This document shows positions 1 to 8,278 of a stretch of 48,974 nucleotides of DNA, piece by piece (position 1 is the first letter of the stretch; each line of letters opens with the position of its first letter). The position numbers and the translations under genes are program-made. Origin of the DNA: Paracoccaceae bacterium (GTDB lineage Bacteria; Pseudomonadota; Alphaproteobacteria; Rhodobacterales; Rhodobacteraceae); the NCBI GenBank assembly GCA_003512825.1, contig DOOI01000057.1, positions 1-48,974 on the forward strand, in the 5' to 3' direction. The notes under the pieces are model-generated. The model did no database searches, was not told the DNA's origin, and saw nothing but the letters and a program-made list of their open reading frames with translations.

Positions 1-1249
1 CCGAGCCAAAGAACATCTGCCCCGACACGTGATAAGTCCGCACCGCACCATCGGCGCTCAACACACTTGTCACGCCAAATAGCCGCGCGATCTTGGCGGC
101 AAAGAACACCCCCGACATCAGCACACCCACCAAAACACCTATCGCAAGGTTATGCGTCCACACCACCGTAATCACCGTGGCCAACATCACCGCAGTCGAC
201 GAGCGCGGCATGGTCCGCATTGCACCAAGCGACGCCCAACTAAAGGTGCCGACCGACACCATGATCATGATCGCCACCAAGGCCGGCATCGGGATCTGAC
301 TTACCCATTCCCCCAAGCCGACGCAGAACACCAAAAGCATCACCCCCGCCACAAAGGTCGAAAGCCGCCCCCGCCCGCCAGAGCGCACGTTGATCACGGA
401 TTGCCCAATCATCGCACAGCCCGCCATGCCACCGATAAAGCCTGTCAACGTATTGGCCACACCTTGGCCAAGGCACTCTTGATTCCGGTCGCTGACCGTA
501 TCCGTCATGTCATCCACGATCTGCTGCGTCATCAGACTTTCCAACAGCCCAACCACCGCAACCGCCAGCGCATAAGGCAGCACAATAAGGAATGTCTCGA
601 TTGTGAATGGCACATTCGGCATGAAAATGGACGGCAGCGCATCAGGCAGCTGCCCCATATCCCCAACCGATCTCACATCCCAGCCAAAGCTAAGGCTCAA
701 TCCCGTCAGCACCACAATCGCTACCAAGGGCGAGGGGATCGAGCGGTTCACATAGGGGAACAAGTAAATAATCGCCAAAGCCGCCGCGACCAAAACATAG
801 GTCATCGGGGTCACAAGGCGCGGATCAAGCTCCGGCAATTGCGCCATAAAGATCAAGATAGCCAGCGCATTCACAAATCCGGTCATCACAGATTTGGAGA
901 CAAAGCGCATGACAAACCCAAGCCGCAGCAGGCCCATGCCGATTTGCAAAAGCCCGGCCAAAACGGTCGCGGCCAAGAGGTAATCCAACCCATGCTCACG
1001 CACGAGGCTCCCCATCAGCACCGCCGTCGCGGCCGTCGCGGCAGAAATCATCCCCGGACGCCCCCCCAAGATGGCCGTGATAACGGCAATCGAGAAGCTG
1101 GCATAAAGCCCCACCTTCGGGTCCACACCCGCGATCAGCGAAAAAGCAATCGCCTCCGGGATCAGCGCCAAAGCCACCACCAGCCCGGACAAGATGTCGG
1201 CCCGAATATTTCCGGTCCATTCATTCCGATAGTTCAAACGTCTGTTCAT
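1..1249 (-). CDS. SulP family inorganic anion permease, C-terminus cut by window edge
   Basis: This is an inner-membrane transporter of the SulP/SLC26 family, which moves sulfate, bicarbonate or other anions. About 416 codons are visible with no stop before the window edge. The C-terminal part, where a cytoplasmic STAS domain normally sits, is therefore not seen. The reading frame gives repeated hydrophobic helices. Near residues 17-36 it has the family-typical stretch ending [11 protein letters not shown], followed by [11 protein letters not shown]. Start is ATG at 1249 with a weak purine-rich ribosome-binding site (AAGAGA). It lies downstream of regA on the same strand but 378 bp away, so it probably has its own promoter. 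A 33-bp element shared with another gene lies about 200 bp upstream. The substrate cannot be read from the sequence. SulP membership is solid; sulfate specificity is only a default guess. Confidence 0.9.
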   Translation of the reverse strand, partial: MNRRLNYRNEWTGNIRADILSGLVVALALIPEAIAFSLIAGVDPKVGLYASFSIAVITAILGGRPGMISAATAATAVLMGSLVREHGLDYLLAATVLAGLLQIGMGLLRLGFVMRFVSKSVMTGFVNALAILIFMAQLPELDPRLVTPMTYVLVAAALAIIYLFPYVNRSIPSPLVAIVVLTGLSLSFGWDVRSVGDMGQLPDALPSIFMPNVPFTIETFLIVLPYALAVAVVGLLESLMTQQIVDDMTDTVSDRNQECLGQGVANTLTGFIGGMAGCAMIGQSVINVRSGGRGRLSTFVAGVMLLVFCVGLGEWVSQIPMPALVAIMIMVSVGTFSWASLGAMRTMPRSSTAVMLATVITVVWTHNLAIGVLVGVLMSGVFFAAKIARLFGVTSVLSADGAVRTYHVSGQMFFGS

Positions 1250-1627
1250 ATGTCTCTTTGCAAACCGCTGCTCTTCCCGCATCCCGCAGGTCTGTTCGGT
1301 CTTGCCCTTGTCTCTCGTGTTGTCCGGCGGATCAGCGGCCGGAAGAGCCGCCGGGGTGCTCACCCCAGCCCTATTCGCTGCGACGCGGCATAGCTGAAAA
1401 GCGGCTTTGCGCCAACCCATCCCGAAAAAAGAATCGTCCAGGTGGTTAATTTTACGTCATGACGCAAACCAGACGTCACCCATACGCAAATCATACCCTC
1501 CGATTTTGGAAGAATTTGGTCCGTTCTCTGCGGCTTCAAGAAATGGTTTAGAAATGACCAATACGCCGCCCCAAAGATAACATTACCCGCGCGCGAAACC
1601 ACCGCGCCGCGGTCCCTGCTGTCATCC
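1250..1627. other. Gene-free leader/intergenic region between regA and the SulP gene
   Basis: I see no convincing gene in these 378 bp; the short open frames lack ribosome-binding sites and family features. On the minus strand, ahead of the SulP gene, there are GC-rich complementary segments that could form alternative hairpins: 1324-1330 with 1348-1354, 1335-1339 with 1347-1351, and 1353-1357 with 1362-1366. These overlap, so they cannot all form at once. Further upstream, at 1454-1486, lies a motif shared with the region at 15962-15994. A long structured 5' leader for the SulP mRNA is possible but unproven. Confidence 0.5.
1454..1486 (-). promoter_or_regulatory. Shared 33-bp upstream element, copy 1 (upstream of SulP)
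   Basis: On the plus strand this begins acgtcatgacgcaaacca, whose core CGTCATGACG is a perfect palindrome. The same 18 bases occur at 15962-15979. Over the next 15 bases 10 more agree, giving 28 of 33 identical. Both copies lie upstream of minus-strand genes, in the same orientation relative to them. Inference: an operator or promoter element for a common regulator. The regulator is unknown. Confidence 0.5.
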
Positions 1628-2179
1628 TCAGCGCGGGCTGCGCTTGGCCAAAATCCGCTGCAAGGTCCGACGGTGCATGTTCAGTCGCCGCGCGGTTTCG
1701 CTGACATTGCGGTCACACAGCTCATAAACCCGCTGAATATGCTCCCAGCGCACGCGATCTGCACTCATCGGGTTTTCTGGTGGCGGCGGCAGACTATCCC
1801 CCCGCGACAGCAGCGCATTGGTGATGTCCGTTGCATCGGTAGGCTTCGACAAATAGTCGGTCGCACCAATTTTTACCGCGGCCACCGCAGTCGCAATTGC
1901 GCCATAACCCGTCAAAACCACGATCCGGCAATCGGGCCGCTTCTCACGCAGCACCTCCACCACATCTAATCCATTGCCATCTTCCAAGCGCAGATCACAC
2001 ACCGCATAAGCGGGCGGTCGTGCCGTCGCAATCGCTTTGCCAGCCGCGACAGATCCGGCCATTTCCACTTCAAAACCGCGCTTTTCCATAGCCTTAGCCA
2101 AACGCTTCAAAAAGGTTTCGTCGTCATCCAAAAGCAGGAGCGACCGATCCTCACCTAGGTCGAGAGCCTCTTCACTCAT
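1628..2179 (-). CDS. regA: RegA/PrrA/ActR-type redox response regulator
   Basis: Global transcriptional regulator of the RegB-RegA two-component system. In related bacteria it controls respiration, photosynthesis, carbon and nitrogen fixation in response to redox state. The 183-residue length matches the family (about 184). The N-terminal receiver domain has the acidic pocket LLDDDE near residue 18 and the phospho-acceptor aspartate at residue 62 in CDLRLEDGNG. Threonine LTGYG and lysine SKP complete the active site. A short proline-rich linker leads to a Fis-type helix-turn-helix, NVSETARRLNMHRRTLQRIL, at the C-terminus. The start ATG at 2179 is chosen over an upstream frame extension because a good Shine-Dalgarno sequence (GGGGAGAAA) precedes it and homologues start here. 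It follows senC on the same strand and probably forms an operon with it. No hvrA-like gene follows it. Confidence 0.95.
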   Translation of the reverse strand: MSEEALDLGEDRSLLLLDDDETFLKRLAKAMEKRGFEVEMAGSVAAGKAIATARPPAYAVCDLRLEDGNGLDVVEVLREKRPDCRIVVLTGYGAIATAVAAVKIGATDYLSKPTDATDITNALLSRGDSLPPPPENPMSADRVRWEHIQRVYELCDRNVSETARRLNMHRRTLQRILAKRSPR

Positions 2180-2302
2180 GTGGTTTCTCCCCTTTTGCCG
2201 TTTGGCTAGATCTAGGATTATCGCCAGCATTGCCCTGCGTCAAACCTTCGCAGGCAACGGCAATTAATCCAAGCGCAAACAAGGCTTAAAAAAAACACGC
2301 CC

Positions 2303-2929
2303 TCAGCGCGCATCCACAAAGCACTGGATACGATCAGCCATTTGCTCTGGTGTCACATCCCGGTTGAAAAACTCGATGAACCCTTCTTCCGGAAAGCTCA
2401 GATAAGAAAACGTCGAATGATCAACCAGATAGTATTTATCATCCGCCGCAGCATCCTGCTTCTTGAAATAGGTGCGATACGCCATCGACGCGGCCTTAAC
2501 CTGCTCCGCCGTCCCCGTCAGGCCCAACATACGCGGGTGCAAGATATCGGTAAATTCCGCCATCACCTCGGGCGTATCCCGCTCCGGGTCGATCGAGATG
2601 AACACGGGCTTCACCATCTTGCCGCGCCCCTCAAGGATCTCAATCGCTTCGGCATTGCGCGCATTATCCAATGGGCAAACATCGGGGCAAAACGTGTATC
2701 CGAAATACAAGAGCGTTGGTTGATCAATCACGTCCTTTTCGGTCACGGTCTTTCCGGTCTCATCCACCAAGGTGAACGGGCCCCCTATCTTGCTCGAGCC
2801 ACCCGCCACCGCAGAAGACCGACACTGGGCATATTTGTCGCCCTCGCCATTTTGGCGGGTCATCATCCAAGTGACCGCAACCGCCGTAATTGCCAAAGCC
2901 GCCGCCAGAATTGCATAGATCCGTGTCAT
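2303..2929 (-). CDS. senC: SCO1/SenC/PrrC family copper chaperone-like thioredoxin-fold protein
   Basis: Membrane-anchored periplasmic protein of the SCO family. It is used in copper delivery to cytochrome oxidase and, in Rhodobacter, linked to redox signalling through RegB. An N-terminal hydrophobic anchor spans roughly residues 3-23. The thioredoxin-like domain carries the copper/disulfide motif CPDVC (Cys81, Cys85) and the conserved histidine at about residue 171 (VDHSTFSYL). IDPERDTP is also typical of the family. Length is 208 residues. It lies between regB (divergent, about 100 bp away) and regA (same strand, 123 bp downstream), the classic gene arrangement. This context favours the PrrC/SenC name over a generic Sco. 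Confidence 0.95.
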   Translation of the reverse strand: MTRIYAILAAALAITAVAVTWMMTRQNGEGDKYAQCRSSAVAGGSSKIGGPFTLVDETGKTVTEKDVIDQPTLLYFGYTFCPDVCPLDNARNAEAIEILEGRGKMVKPVFISIDPERDTPEVMAEFTDILHPRMLGLTGTAEQVKAASMAYRTYFKKQDAAADDKYYLVDHSTFSYLSFPEEGFIEFFNRDVTPEQMADRIQCFVDAR

Positions 2930-3030
2930 TCTCGCTCCTTCTTCCCCGCCGTTTGGCAGGGATGGTCAATCATGTTGAGGACAGGCATATTTCGCTCATC
3001 TCGAAGCTGCAACCGGACCAAAGCGCACAG

Positions 3031-4428
3031 ATGAGTGATCTTTCCCTCGGTCTCCTGAAAAACCGCCAGCGCGGTAACTGGATTCGCCTCCGCACCGTGA
3101 TCTTGCTTCGATGGATCGCCATCGCGGGGCAAATCAGCGCGATCATCGTGGGTCAGTCGCTCTATGGATTACAGCTCGATCTGGGCCTCTGCCTCATGGT
3201 GATTGGCACCTCTGTCATCGCCAATCTAGTCGCCATCGTAATCTTTCCGGAAACCAAGCGCCTCTCGGAAACCGAGAATTTTCTCATGGTGCTCTTTGAT
3301 CTTTTGCAGCTGGCGCTTTTGCTCTTTCTCACGGGCGGTCTGCACAACCCGTTTTATGTGCTGATCATCGGCCCGGTTATGGTTTCCGCTGCCGTGTTGT
3401 CGCGCCGCTCTACGGCCCTGCTGGGCCTTACGGCCATTATCGCAGCCACTGTTCTCACCCGATTTTATCTGCCGCTTCAAACTGAGGCCGGGGAACTCCT
3501 TCGCATTCCGGCGCTGTTTCTTTTTGGGAATTGGGTCGCCATCGTGATCGCCGTGGTGTTCCTGTCACTCTATGCGCGCCGCGTTGCGGTGGAAATGCAT
3601 GCCATGTCCGACGCGCTACAGGCCACGCAAATGGCCCTCTCTCGCGAACAAAAACTCACAGATATCGGCGGGGTCGTCGCCGCTGCCGCACATGAGCTAG
3701 GCACGCCCCTCGCCACAATAAAACTCACCTCCGCCGAACTGATTGAAGAACTCGACGATCGCCCCGAACTGCAAGAAGACGCGCGCCTCATCCGCGCCGA
3801 AGCTGACCGTTGCCGCGATATCCTGCGCTCCATGGGCCGCGCTGGCAAAGATGACCTCCATTTGCGCCAAGCACCGCTCTCTGCTGTTCTGCGCGAAGCG
3901 GCCGAGCCGCATATGACACGCGGCAAGGACGTCCGCCTTGACCAAGCCACCTCAAGCGTCCAGCCGGGGCCGCATCCTTCCATTCTTCGCAGTCCGGAAT
4001 TGATCCATGGCCTCCGCAACCTTGTTCAGAACGCCGTGGATTTTGCAAAAAGTTCGGTCTGGATCGAGTATCAATGGACAGAGCAACAAATCATCGTTCG
4101 CATCATGGATGACGGCCAAGGCTACCCATCCGACCTGATTGGCCGTATCGGCGACCCGTTCATGCGCCGCCGCCGCTCCGTCGAGCCAAGCGGCCACCGA
4201 CCCGAATACGAGGGTATGGGCCTAGGCCTCTTCATCGCCAAAACCCTGCTGGAACGCACGGGCGCCGCGCTGGTCTTCGCCAATGGCGGTGATCCGTTCC
4301 TCCCGCCTGAGGACCAACCAGAACGCTGCGGCGCAATTGTCGAGGTCGCTTGGCCCCGCAGCCGCATAGATGCCAAAATCGAGGGCAACGCTCCCCCGCT
4401 TGGTGAAAATCAGCCGCTTGTCATCTGA
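3031..4428 (+). CDS. regB: RegB/PrrB-type redox sensor histidine kinase
   Basis: Inner-membrane sensor kinase partner of RegA. The N-terminal half has about six hydrophobic helices. After the third comes GGLHNPF (residues 102-108), the conserved quinone-sensing motif of this family. The phospho-accepting histidine is His221 in AAAHELGTPLATI. The redox-active cysteine described for RegB is present as Cys261 in DRCRDILRSMG, the usual 40 residues after the histidine. The ATPase domain has the N-box LVQNAVDFA and the G-box GMGLGLFIAKTLLE. The ATG at 3031 gives 465 residues, close to the known 460-462; an in-frame upstream extension runs into senC and is not favoured. It is transcribed divergently from senC-regA, so the 100-bp gap should hold both promoters. 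Confidence 0.96.
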   Translation: MSDLSLGLLKNRQRGNWIRLRTVILLRWIAIAGQISAIIVGQSLYGLQLDLGLCLMVIGTSVIANLVAIVIFPETKRLSETENFLMVLFDLLQLALLLFLTGGLHNPFYVLIIGPVMVSAAVLSRRSTALLGLTAIIAATVLTRFYLPLQTEAGELLRIPALFLFGNWVAIVIAVVFLSLYARRVAVEMHAMSDALQATQMALSREQKLTDIGGVVAAAAHELGTPLATIKLTSAELIEELDDRPELQEDARLIRAEADRCRDILRSMGRAGKDDLHLRQAPLSAVLREAAEPHMTRGKDVRLDQATSSVQPGPHPSILRSPELIHGLRNLVQNAVDFAKSSVWIEYQWTEQQIIVRIMDDGQGYPSDLIGRIGDPFMRRRRSVEPSGHRPEYEGMGLGLFIAKTLLERTGAALVFANGGDPFLPPEDQPERCGAIVEVAWPRSRIDAKIEGNAPPLGENQPLVI

Positions 4429-4458
4429 TCGCGAATTTTCCGGCCGCATGCTTCAGAG

Positions 4459-4473
4459 TTAACATTTGGTTAA
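4459..4473 (+). promoter_or_regulatory. Full CtrA binding site upstream of divL
   Basis: The sequence TTAACATTTGGTTAA is an exact match to the alphaproteobacterial CtrA consensus TTAA-N7-TTAA. It lies between regB and divL, about 47 bp before the proposed divL start. Since DivL is a member of the CtrA control pathway, this suggests feedback of CtrA on its own signalling gene. The match is seen directly; the regulation is inferred. Confidence 0.7.
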
Positions 4474-4520
4474 CCAAACCTTGCGACGCTCCGCATATTC
4501 TCTAGCGTTGCGAGGCCGCC

Positions 4521-6065
4521 CTGACCGACTCCCTCCTATCCTTCCTCTACATCACCTTCCCCGCCATCATCGGTGTTGTTGGGGCCTTCGCCATAACGCT
4601 TTTCTTTGGCCAATCCCGCAAGGCGCACCGCCCCACTGATATGAATCCAGACGCCATCTGTATTCTCTTCTCCGGCGAAACCATGTCTGATGCCTCACCT
4701 GCTGGCCAAAAACTCTTCGCAGAAGCCTCAGGCACATTCAGGACTGATTGGGAAAAGCTACGGGCAACCCTTGCGCCGCATTTCCCCGAAATTCCCCTGT
4801 CACCGATGGATCTGGAAGATACTATAAGCCTATCGCTCCCTCCCGTGACCGACGGCCTCTTTCAGCCGCTGATCATCGAGAGCCACAAAGGACAGACCCG
4901 CGTTCTTCTTGCGCGGGAACCACAACCGAGCCTCCTTGCCGCCCCCACATCTGCCGCCCCAGATACTCGGCTGACCCTTGCGGCGGACCTGTCGCCCTGC
5001 CCAACATGGTGCGCGCGCCAAGGTGGGAGGGTGGTTTGGGCCAATCGCGCCTATCTCGCCCTCCGGCCTCCAAACTGCCCCTCCTCCAAAGACGGCGAAA
5101 TTCCCTCGCTCTTTGATCCGCGCCTGCTCTCAGACACCCAAATGCGCCCGCAGCGCTTGTCACTGGCGCCCCAAGACAACCAGCCAGAGCGTTGGTTTGA
5201 AATTACCACCACGCGCTTTGGCGATGAAACCCTCCACCACGCAATGCCGCTGGACGAGGTGATCCGTGCCGAAACTCTTCAGCGCAGCTTTGTGCAAACC
5301 CTCACGAAAACCTTTGCCAATCTCTCGATTGGCCTCGCCATCTTTGATCGCGACAAACGGCTTGCCCTGTTCAATCCAGCCCTTCTCGATCTCACAGCCT
5401 TGCCCGTCGATTTTCTCACGTCTCGCCCCACAATGCTCAGCTTCTTTGACGCCATGCGCGACATTCAAACCATGCCTGAGCCAAAAGATTTCAAGGCTTG
5501 GCGGCAAAACCTTCTCTCGATCAACAGCACCGCCCCAAATCGCGAGTTCCTAGAAACTTGGTCGCTTCCCGGCGGGCAAACTTACCGTGTCACAGGCCGT
5601 GCCCAACCAGATGGCACCCTCGCCTTCCTGATCGAAGATATCTCCGACGAGATTTCGCTTACCCGCCACTTCCGAGAGGAGTTGGGGCAAACGCGCGCCA
5701 TTCTCGAACATCTGCATCAAGGTGTTGCGCTCTTTTCACCTTCGGGAAAACTCAGCCTCCGCAACGCCGCTTATGACACCGTCTGGCCTTCCGCAGACGC
5801 CGCCTTGACCGAGAACGCCGACATTGCCCAAGCCATCGCGGGCTGGCGCGAGCTTTGCGCCCCCACACCATTCTGGGCAGAACTCCTCGCTTACACCGAA
5901 CGCCGCACAGCCTCCCCTCCAGAAATGTGCCTCTTGCACCGCAAAGATGGCCGTTTGATTTCTGTTGTCGCCACGCGCTTGCATGGTGGCGCGTGCCTGC
6001 TTCTCTTCGGCTCGCCCCTTTTACCGGTCCGCGCCCCCAAAGAAGCCGCGCTCACAGCCCCCTAA
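4521..6065 (+). CDS. divL: DivL-type multi-PAS signalling protein lacking a kinase domain
   Basis: PAS-repeat protein in the position of DivL, which acts in the CckA-ChpT-CtrA pathway. The frame is open from a stop at 4503. Starting at CTG 4521 (preceded by CGAGG) it encodes a hydrophobic membrane segment, roughly SFLYITFPAIIGVVGAFAIT. The first ATG, at 4641, would remove this segment. I prefer the CTG start because the upstream codons clearly encode a membrane helix, but the ATG is the conventional alternative. In the 514-residue form, PAS-like domains lie at about residues 148-250, 255-380 and 385-480. No DHp or ATPase motif follows, unlike Caulobacter DivL. As I recall, Rhodobacter capsulatus DivL also lacks the kinase. 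It is the first gene of the operon with tsaE, amgK, murU, addB, addA and trxA, and has a CtrA site upstream. Confidence 0.8.
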   Translation: MTDSLLSFLYITFPAIIGVVGAFAITLFFGQSRKAHRPTDMNPDAICILFSGETMSDASPAGQKLFAEASGTFRTDWEKLRATLAPHFPEIPLSPMDLEDTISLSLPPVTDGLFQPLIIESHKGQTRVLLAREPQPSLLAAPTSAAPDTRLTLAADLSPCPTWCARQGGRVVWANRAYLALRPPNCPSSKDGEIPSLFDPRLLSDTQMRPQRLSLAPQDNQPERWFEITTTRFGDETLHHAMPLDEVIRAETLQRSFVQTLTKTFANLSIGLAIFDRDKRLALFNPALLDLTALPVDFLTSRPTMLSFFDAMRDIQTMPEPKDFKAWRQNLLSINSTAPNREFLETWSLPGGQTYRVTGRAQPDGTLAFLIEDISDEISLTRHFREELGQTRAILEHLHQGVALFSPSGKLSLRNAAYDTVWPSADAALTENADIAQAIAGWRELCAPTPFWAELLAYTERRTASPPEMCLLHRKDGRLISVVATRLHGGACLLLFGSPLLPVRAPKEAALTAP

Positions 6066-6102
6066 GGCTTGCGGCGACAGGTTTGGGCTGTAATCTTGCC
6101 CC

Positions 6103-6576
6103 ATGCTTACCTCCGCGCCACGCTCACTCATGCTCTCCACTCCCGAAGAAACGGCCAGCCTCGCTGCTCGGTTTGGCGCGGCGCTGCGACCGGGCGACGT
6201 CCTCTTGCTCTCCGGTAGTATCGGCGCAGGAAAAACTCACTTTGCCCGCGCCCTGATCAAATCATTGCTCTTGGTCGAGGAAGATGTTCCATCCCCCACC
6301 TTCACTCTCGTGCAGGTCTATGACAGCACGCGTGGTGAAATCTGGCACGCCGACCTCTACCGCCTTTCCACTGCCGACGAAGCCATCGAACTGGGCCTGA
6401 CCGAAGCCTTCGAATCCGCGATCTGCCTCATTGAATGGCCTGACAGGCTGGGCACCCTCGCCCCCCCAAATGCACTGCACCTTGCTTTTGCCACCACAGA
6501 GGAAGATGACGCTCGCACCCTCACGCTGACCCCCGGCGATGGCTGGGCCCCCCGTCTTTCGGAGCTTCTCGCATGA
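6103..6576 (+). CDS. tsaE: TsaE, ATPase of the tRNA t6A37 synthesis complex
   Basis: Cytoplasmic ATPase that works with TsaB and TsaD to place threonylcarbamoyl on adenosine 37 of ANN-decoding tRNAs. At 157 residues it has the normal length. The Walker A motif GSIGAGKT lies at residues 38-45. The family motifs SPTFTLV and the HADLYRL segment follow, then CLIEWPDRLG. The ATG at 6103 is preceded by no strong Shine-Dalgarno sequence; an internal ATG (6130) is possible. Its stop overlaps the amgK start by four bases (ATGA), so translation is probably coupled. Adjacency to a phosphotransferase and nucleotidyltransferase is the normal alphaproteobacterial arrangement. Confidence 0.95.
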   Translation: MLTSAPRSLMLSTPEETASLAARFGAALRPGDVLLLSGSIGAGKTHFARALIKSLLLVEEDVPSPTFTLVQVYDSTRGEIWHADLYRLSTADEAIELGLTEAFESAICLIEWPDRLGTLAPPNALHLAFATTEEDDARTLTLTPGDGWAPRLSELLA

Positions 6577-7595
6577 CCCCCCGCGCTGATCAGGCCCAAG
6601 CCTTCCTTTCTACCACCGACTGGGGCTCTGTCCCGGTCTCGCCCCTTGCAGGGGATGCGTCAAATCGTAAGTATTTCCGCCTGATCCGGCCAAACGGCCA
6701 TACCGCCGTTCTGATGGACGCCGACCCCGCCAAGGGCGAAGATGTCCGCCCCTTTCTTCATGTTGCGGCGCATCTTGCACAAATTGGCCTCTCTGCACCC
6801 ACCTGCCTCGCACAGGATATCCCCAAGGGGTTTTTGCTCCTCGAAGACTTGGGCGACGCCCTGTTCGCCCGCGTCGTCGCCAAAGACCCCGCTCTTGAAA
6901 CACCGCTCTATGAGGCGGCAACAGGCGCCCTCGTCACCTTGCACGCCAATGCCCCGGCATCGGGTTTGAAACCCTATGATCCCGCTGTCATGACCGCCAT
7001 GGCCGCCCTCGCATGGCGCTGGTATCGCAGCGGCGCACTTGGTGCAGATGCGGCGCGTGAAACGGCCTTCACCGAGGCTTTCAAACCCCTGCTCGACACA
7101 TATGTGCGCGAGACACCCGTGATGATCTTGCGCGACTATCATGCCGAAAACCTGCTTTGGCTCCCTGCGCGCCAAGGCCCCGCTCGCGCAGGACAGCTCG
7201 ACTTTCAAGACGCGATGCTGGGCCATCCTGCCTATGATCTGGTCTCCCTGCTGCAAGACGCCCGGCGCGATGTGTCGTCAGACGTGGCAGAGGCGATGGT
7301 TCGTCATTATTGCCACCAAACCAATTCCAACCACTCCGACTTCACCACGGCCTATCACCTGCTTGGCGCGCAACGAAACCTCCGCATTCTTGGTGTCTTT
7401 GCCCGTCTTTCGTTGATGGCGGGCAAACCGCATTACATCGATCTCATCCCACGCGTCTGGGCGCATCTGATGCATGACCTTGCTCACCCCGCGCTCGCGC
7501 CAGTCGCGGCACTCATCCGCGCTGACCTCCCTGAACCTACTCCCGCTCTCCTGCAAAGATTGAAAGACCTATGCGGCACAGTCCCCGCTCCGTAA
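6573..7595 (+). CDS. amgK: AmgK-type anomeric sugar kinase (N-acetylmuramate/GlcNAc kinase, aminoglycoside phosphotransferase fold)
   Basis: Kinase of the aminoglycoside-phosphotransferase fold. With MurU it returns N-acetylmuramic acid from peptidoglycan turnover to UDP-MurNAc. The nucleotide-binding start SPLAGDASNRKYFRL, the catalytic loop RDYHAENLLWL and the metal-binding LDFQDAMLGHPAYDL are all readable. Length is 340 residues. The gene overlaps tsaE by four bases and murU by 25 bases, so the three are a translationally coupled group. The kinase family and the pairing with murU are clear; the sugar specificity is inferred from that pairing. Confidence 0.88.
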   Translation: MTPRADQAQAFLSTTDWGSVPVSPLAGDASNRKYFRLIRPNGHTAVLMDADPAKGEDVRPFLHVAAHLAQIGLSAPTCLAQDIPKGFLLLEDLGDALFARVVAKDPALETPLYEAATGALVTLHANAPASGLKPYDPAVMTAMAALAWRWYRSGALGADAARETAFTEAFKPLLDTYVRETPVMILRDYHAENLLWLPARQGPARAGQLDFQDAMLGHPAYDLVSLLQDARRDVSSDVAEAMVRHYCHQTNSNHSDFTTAYHLLGAQRNLRILGVFARLSLMAGKPHYIDLIPRVWAHLMHDLAHPALAPVAALIRADLPEPTPALLQRLKDLCGTVPAP

Positions 7596-8278
7596 TTCTT
7601 TTCGCGGCCGGGTTTGGCACCCGCATGGGCGCGCTGACCCAATCGCGCCCAAAGCCATTGATCGAGGTCGCTGGCCGCGCATTGCTCGATCACGCCCTCT
7701 CGCTTGCCCAAGCCATCACGCCCACACGGGTCGTGGTAAACACCCATTATCTGAGCGCTCAGATCCACTCACATCTGACGGGCCAGGACGTGCTGATTTC
7801 TGAGGAAACCCCCGATATTCTCGAAACGGGCGGCGGCCTGCGCCAAGCTTTGCCACTCTTGGGCCCTGATCCGGTCTTCACCCTCAACACAGATTACGTT
7901 TGGTCCGGCCCCAATCCTCTCGCCTGCCTGTCCGCCGCGTGGGACCCCGACAAAATGGACGCGCTTTTGCTCTGCCTGCCCAAATCTCGTGCGCTGGGTC
8001 ACTCCGGTGCAGGCGATTTTCTTCTCGACGGCGCGGGTCACGACGGCGCGGGTCAGGCCACACGTGGGCCGGGCCTGATCTATGCTGGCGCGCAAATCAT
8101 TCGCACAGACGGCTTGGCCGCCATTCCAGAAGCCGCGTTCTCCCTCAACCGCCTTTGGGACGACATGCTCCAAAAGGGCCGCCTTTACGGTCTGGAATAC
8201 CCCGGCCAATGGTGCGACGTCGGCCGCCCCGAAGGCATCGCTCTGGCCGAAACCATGCTAGCGTCTGCCAATGTTTGA
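7571..8278 (+). CDS. murU: MurU-type sugar-1-phosphate nucleotidyltransferase
   Basis: Nucleotidyltransferase expected to convert MurNAc-1-phosphate and UTP to UDP-MurNAc, the second step after AmgK in the cell-wall recycling shortcut. The signature LFAAGFGTRMG at residues 10-20 binds the nucleotide. It is followed by the catalytic lysine in RPKPLIEV. NTDYVW supplies the metal-binding aspartate. At 235 residues it is the usual size for this compact family. The start lies inside amgK, and the stop overlaps addB by eight bases. Other NDP-sugar pyrophosphorylases share the fold, so the exact substrate rests on the neighbour. Confidence 0.87.
   Translation: MRHSPRSVILFAAGFGTRMGALTQSRPKPLIEVAGRALLDHALSLAQAITPTRVVVNTHYLSAQIHSHLTGQDVLISEETPDILETGGGLRQALPLLGPDPVFTLNTDYVWSGPNPLACLSAAWDPDKMDALLLCLPKSRALGHSGAGDFLLDGAGHDGAGQATRGPGLIYAGAQIIRTDGLAAIPEAAFSLNRLWDDMLQKGRLYGLEYPGQWCDVGRPEGIALAETMLASANV

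Noticed and set aside
152..1393. 413-codon plus-strand open frame
   Set aside because: It is antisense to the SulP permease, is unusually rich in H, R and Q, and lacks a family match or Shine-Dalgarno sequence. The minus-strand frame shows real membrane helices.
1360..1602. 80-codon minus-strand open frame upstream of SulP
   Set aside because: No ribosome-binding site and no recognisable features. It spans the shared regulatory element, and the second copy of that element is read in a different frame, arguing against coding.
2720..2735. FNR-like site TTGATCAATCA
   Set aside because: The spacing does not match TTGAT-N4-ATCAA, and the site lies within senC.
8049..8064. CACGTG near 8055 as further parS
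   Set aside because: Only the six-base core matches; the flanks do not match the 16-bp site. The same holds for cores near 25, 37793, 39278 and 41485.
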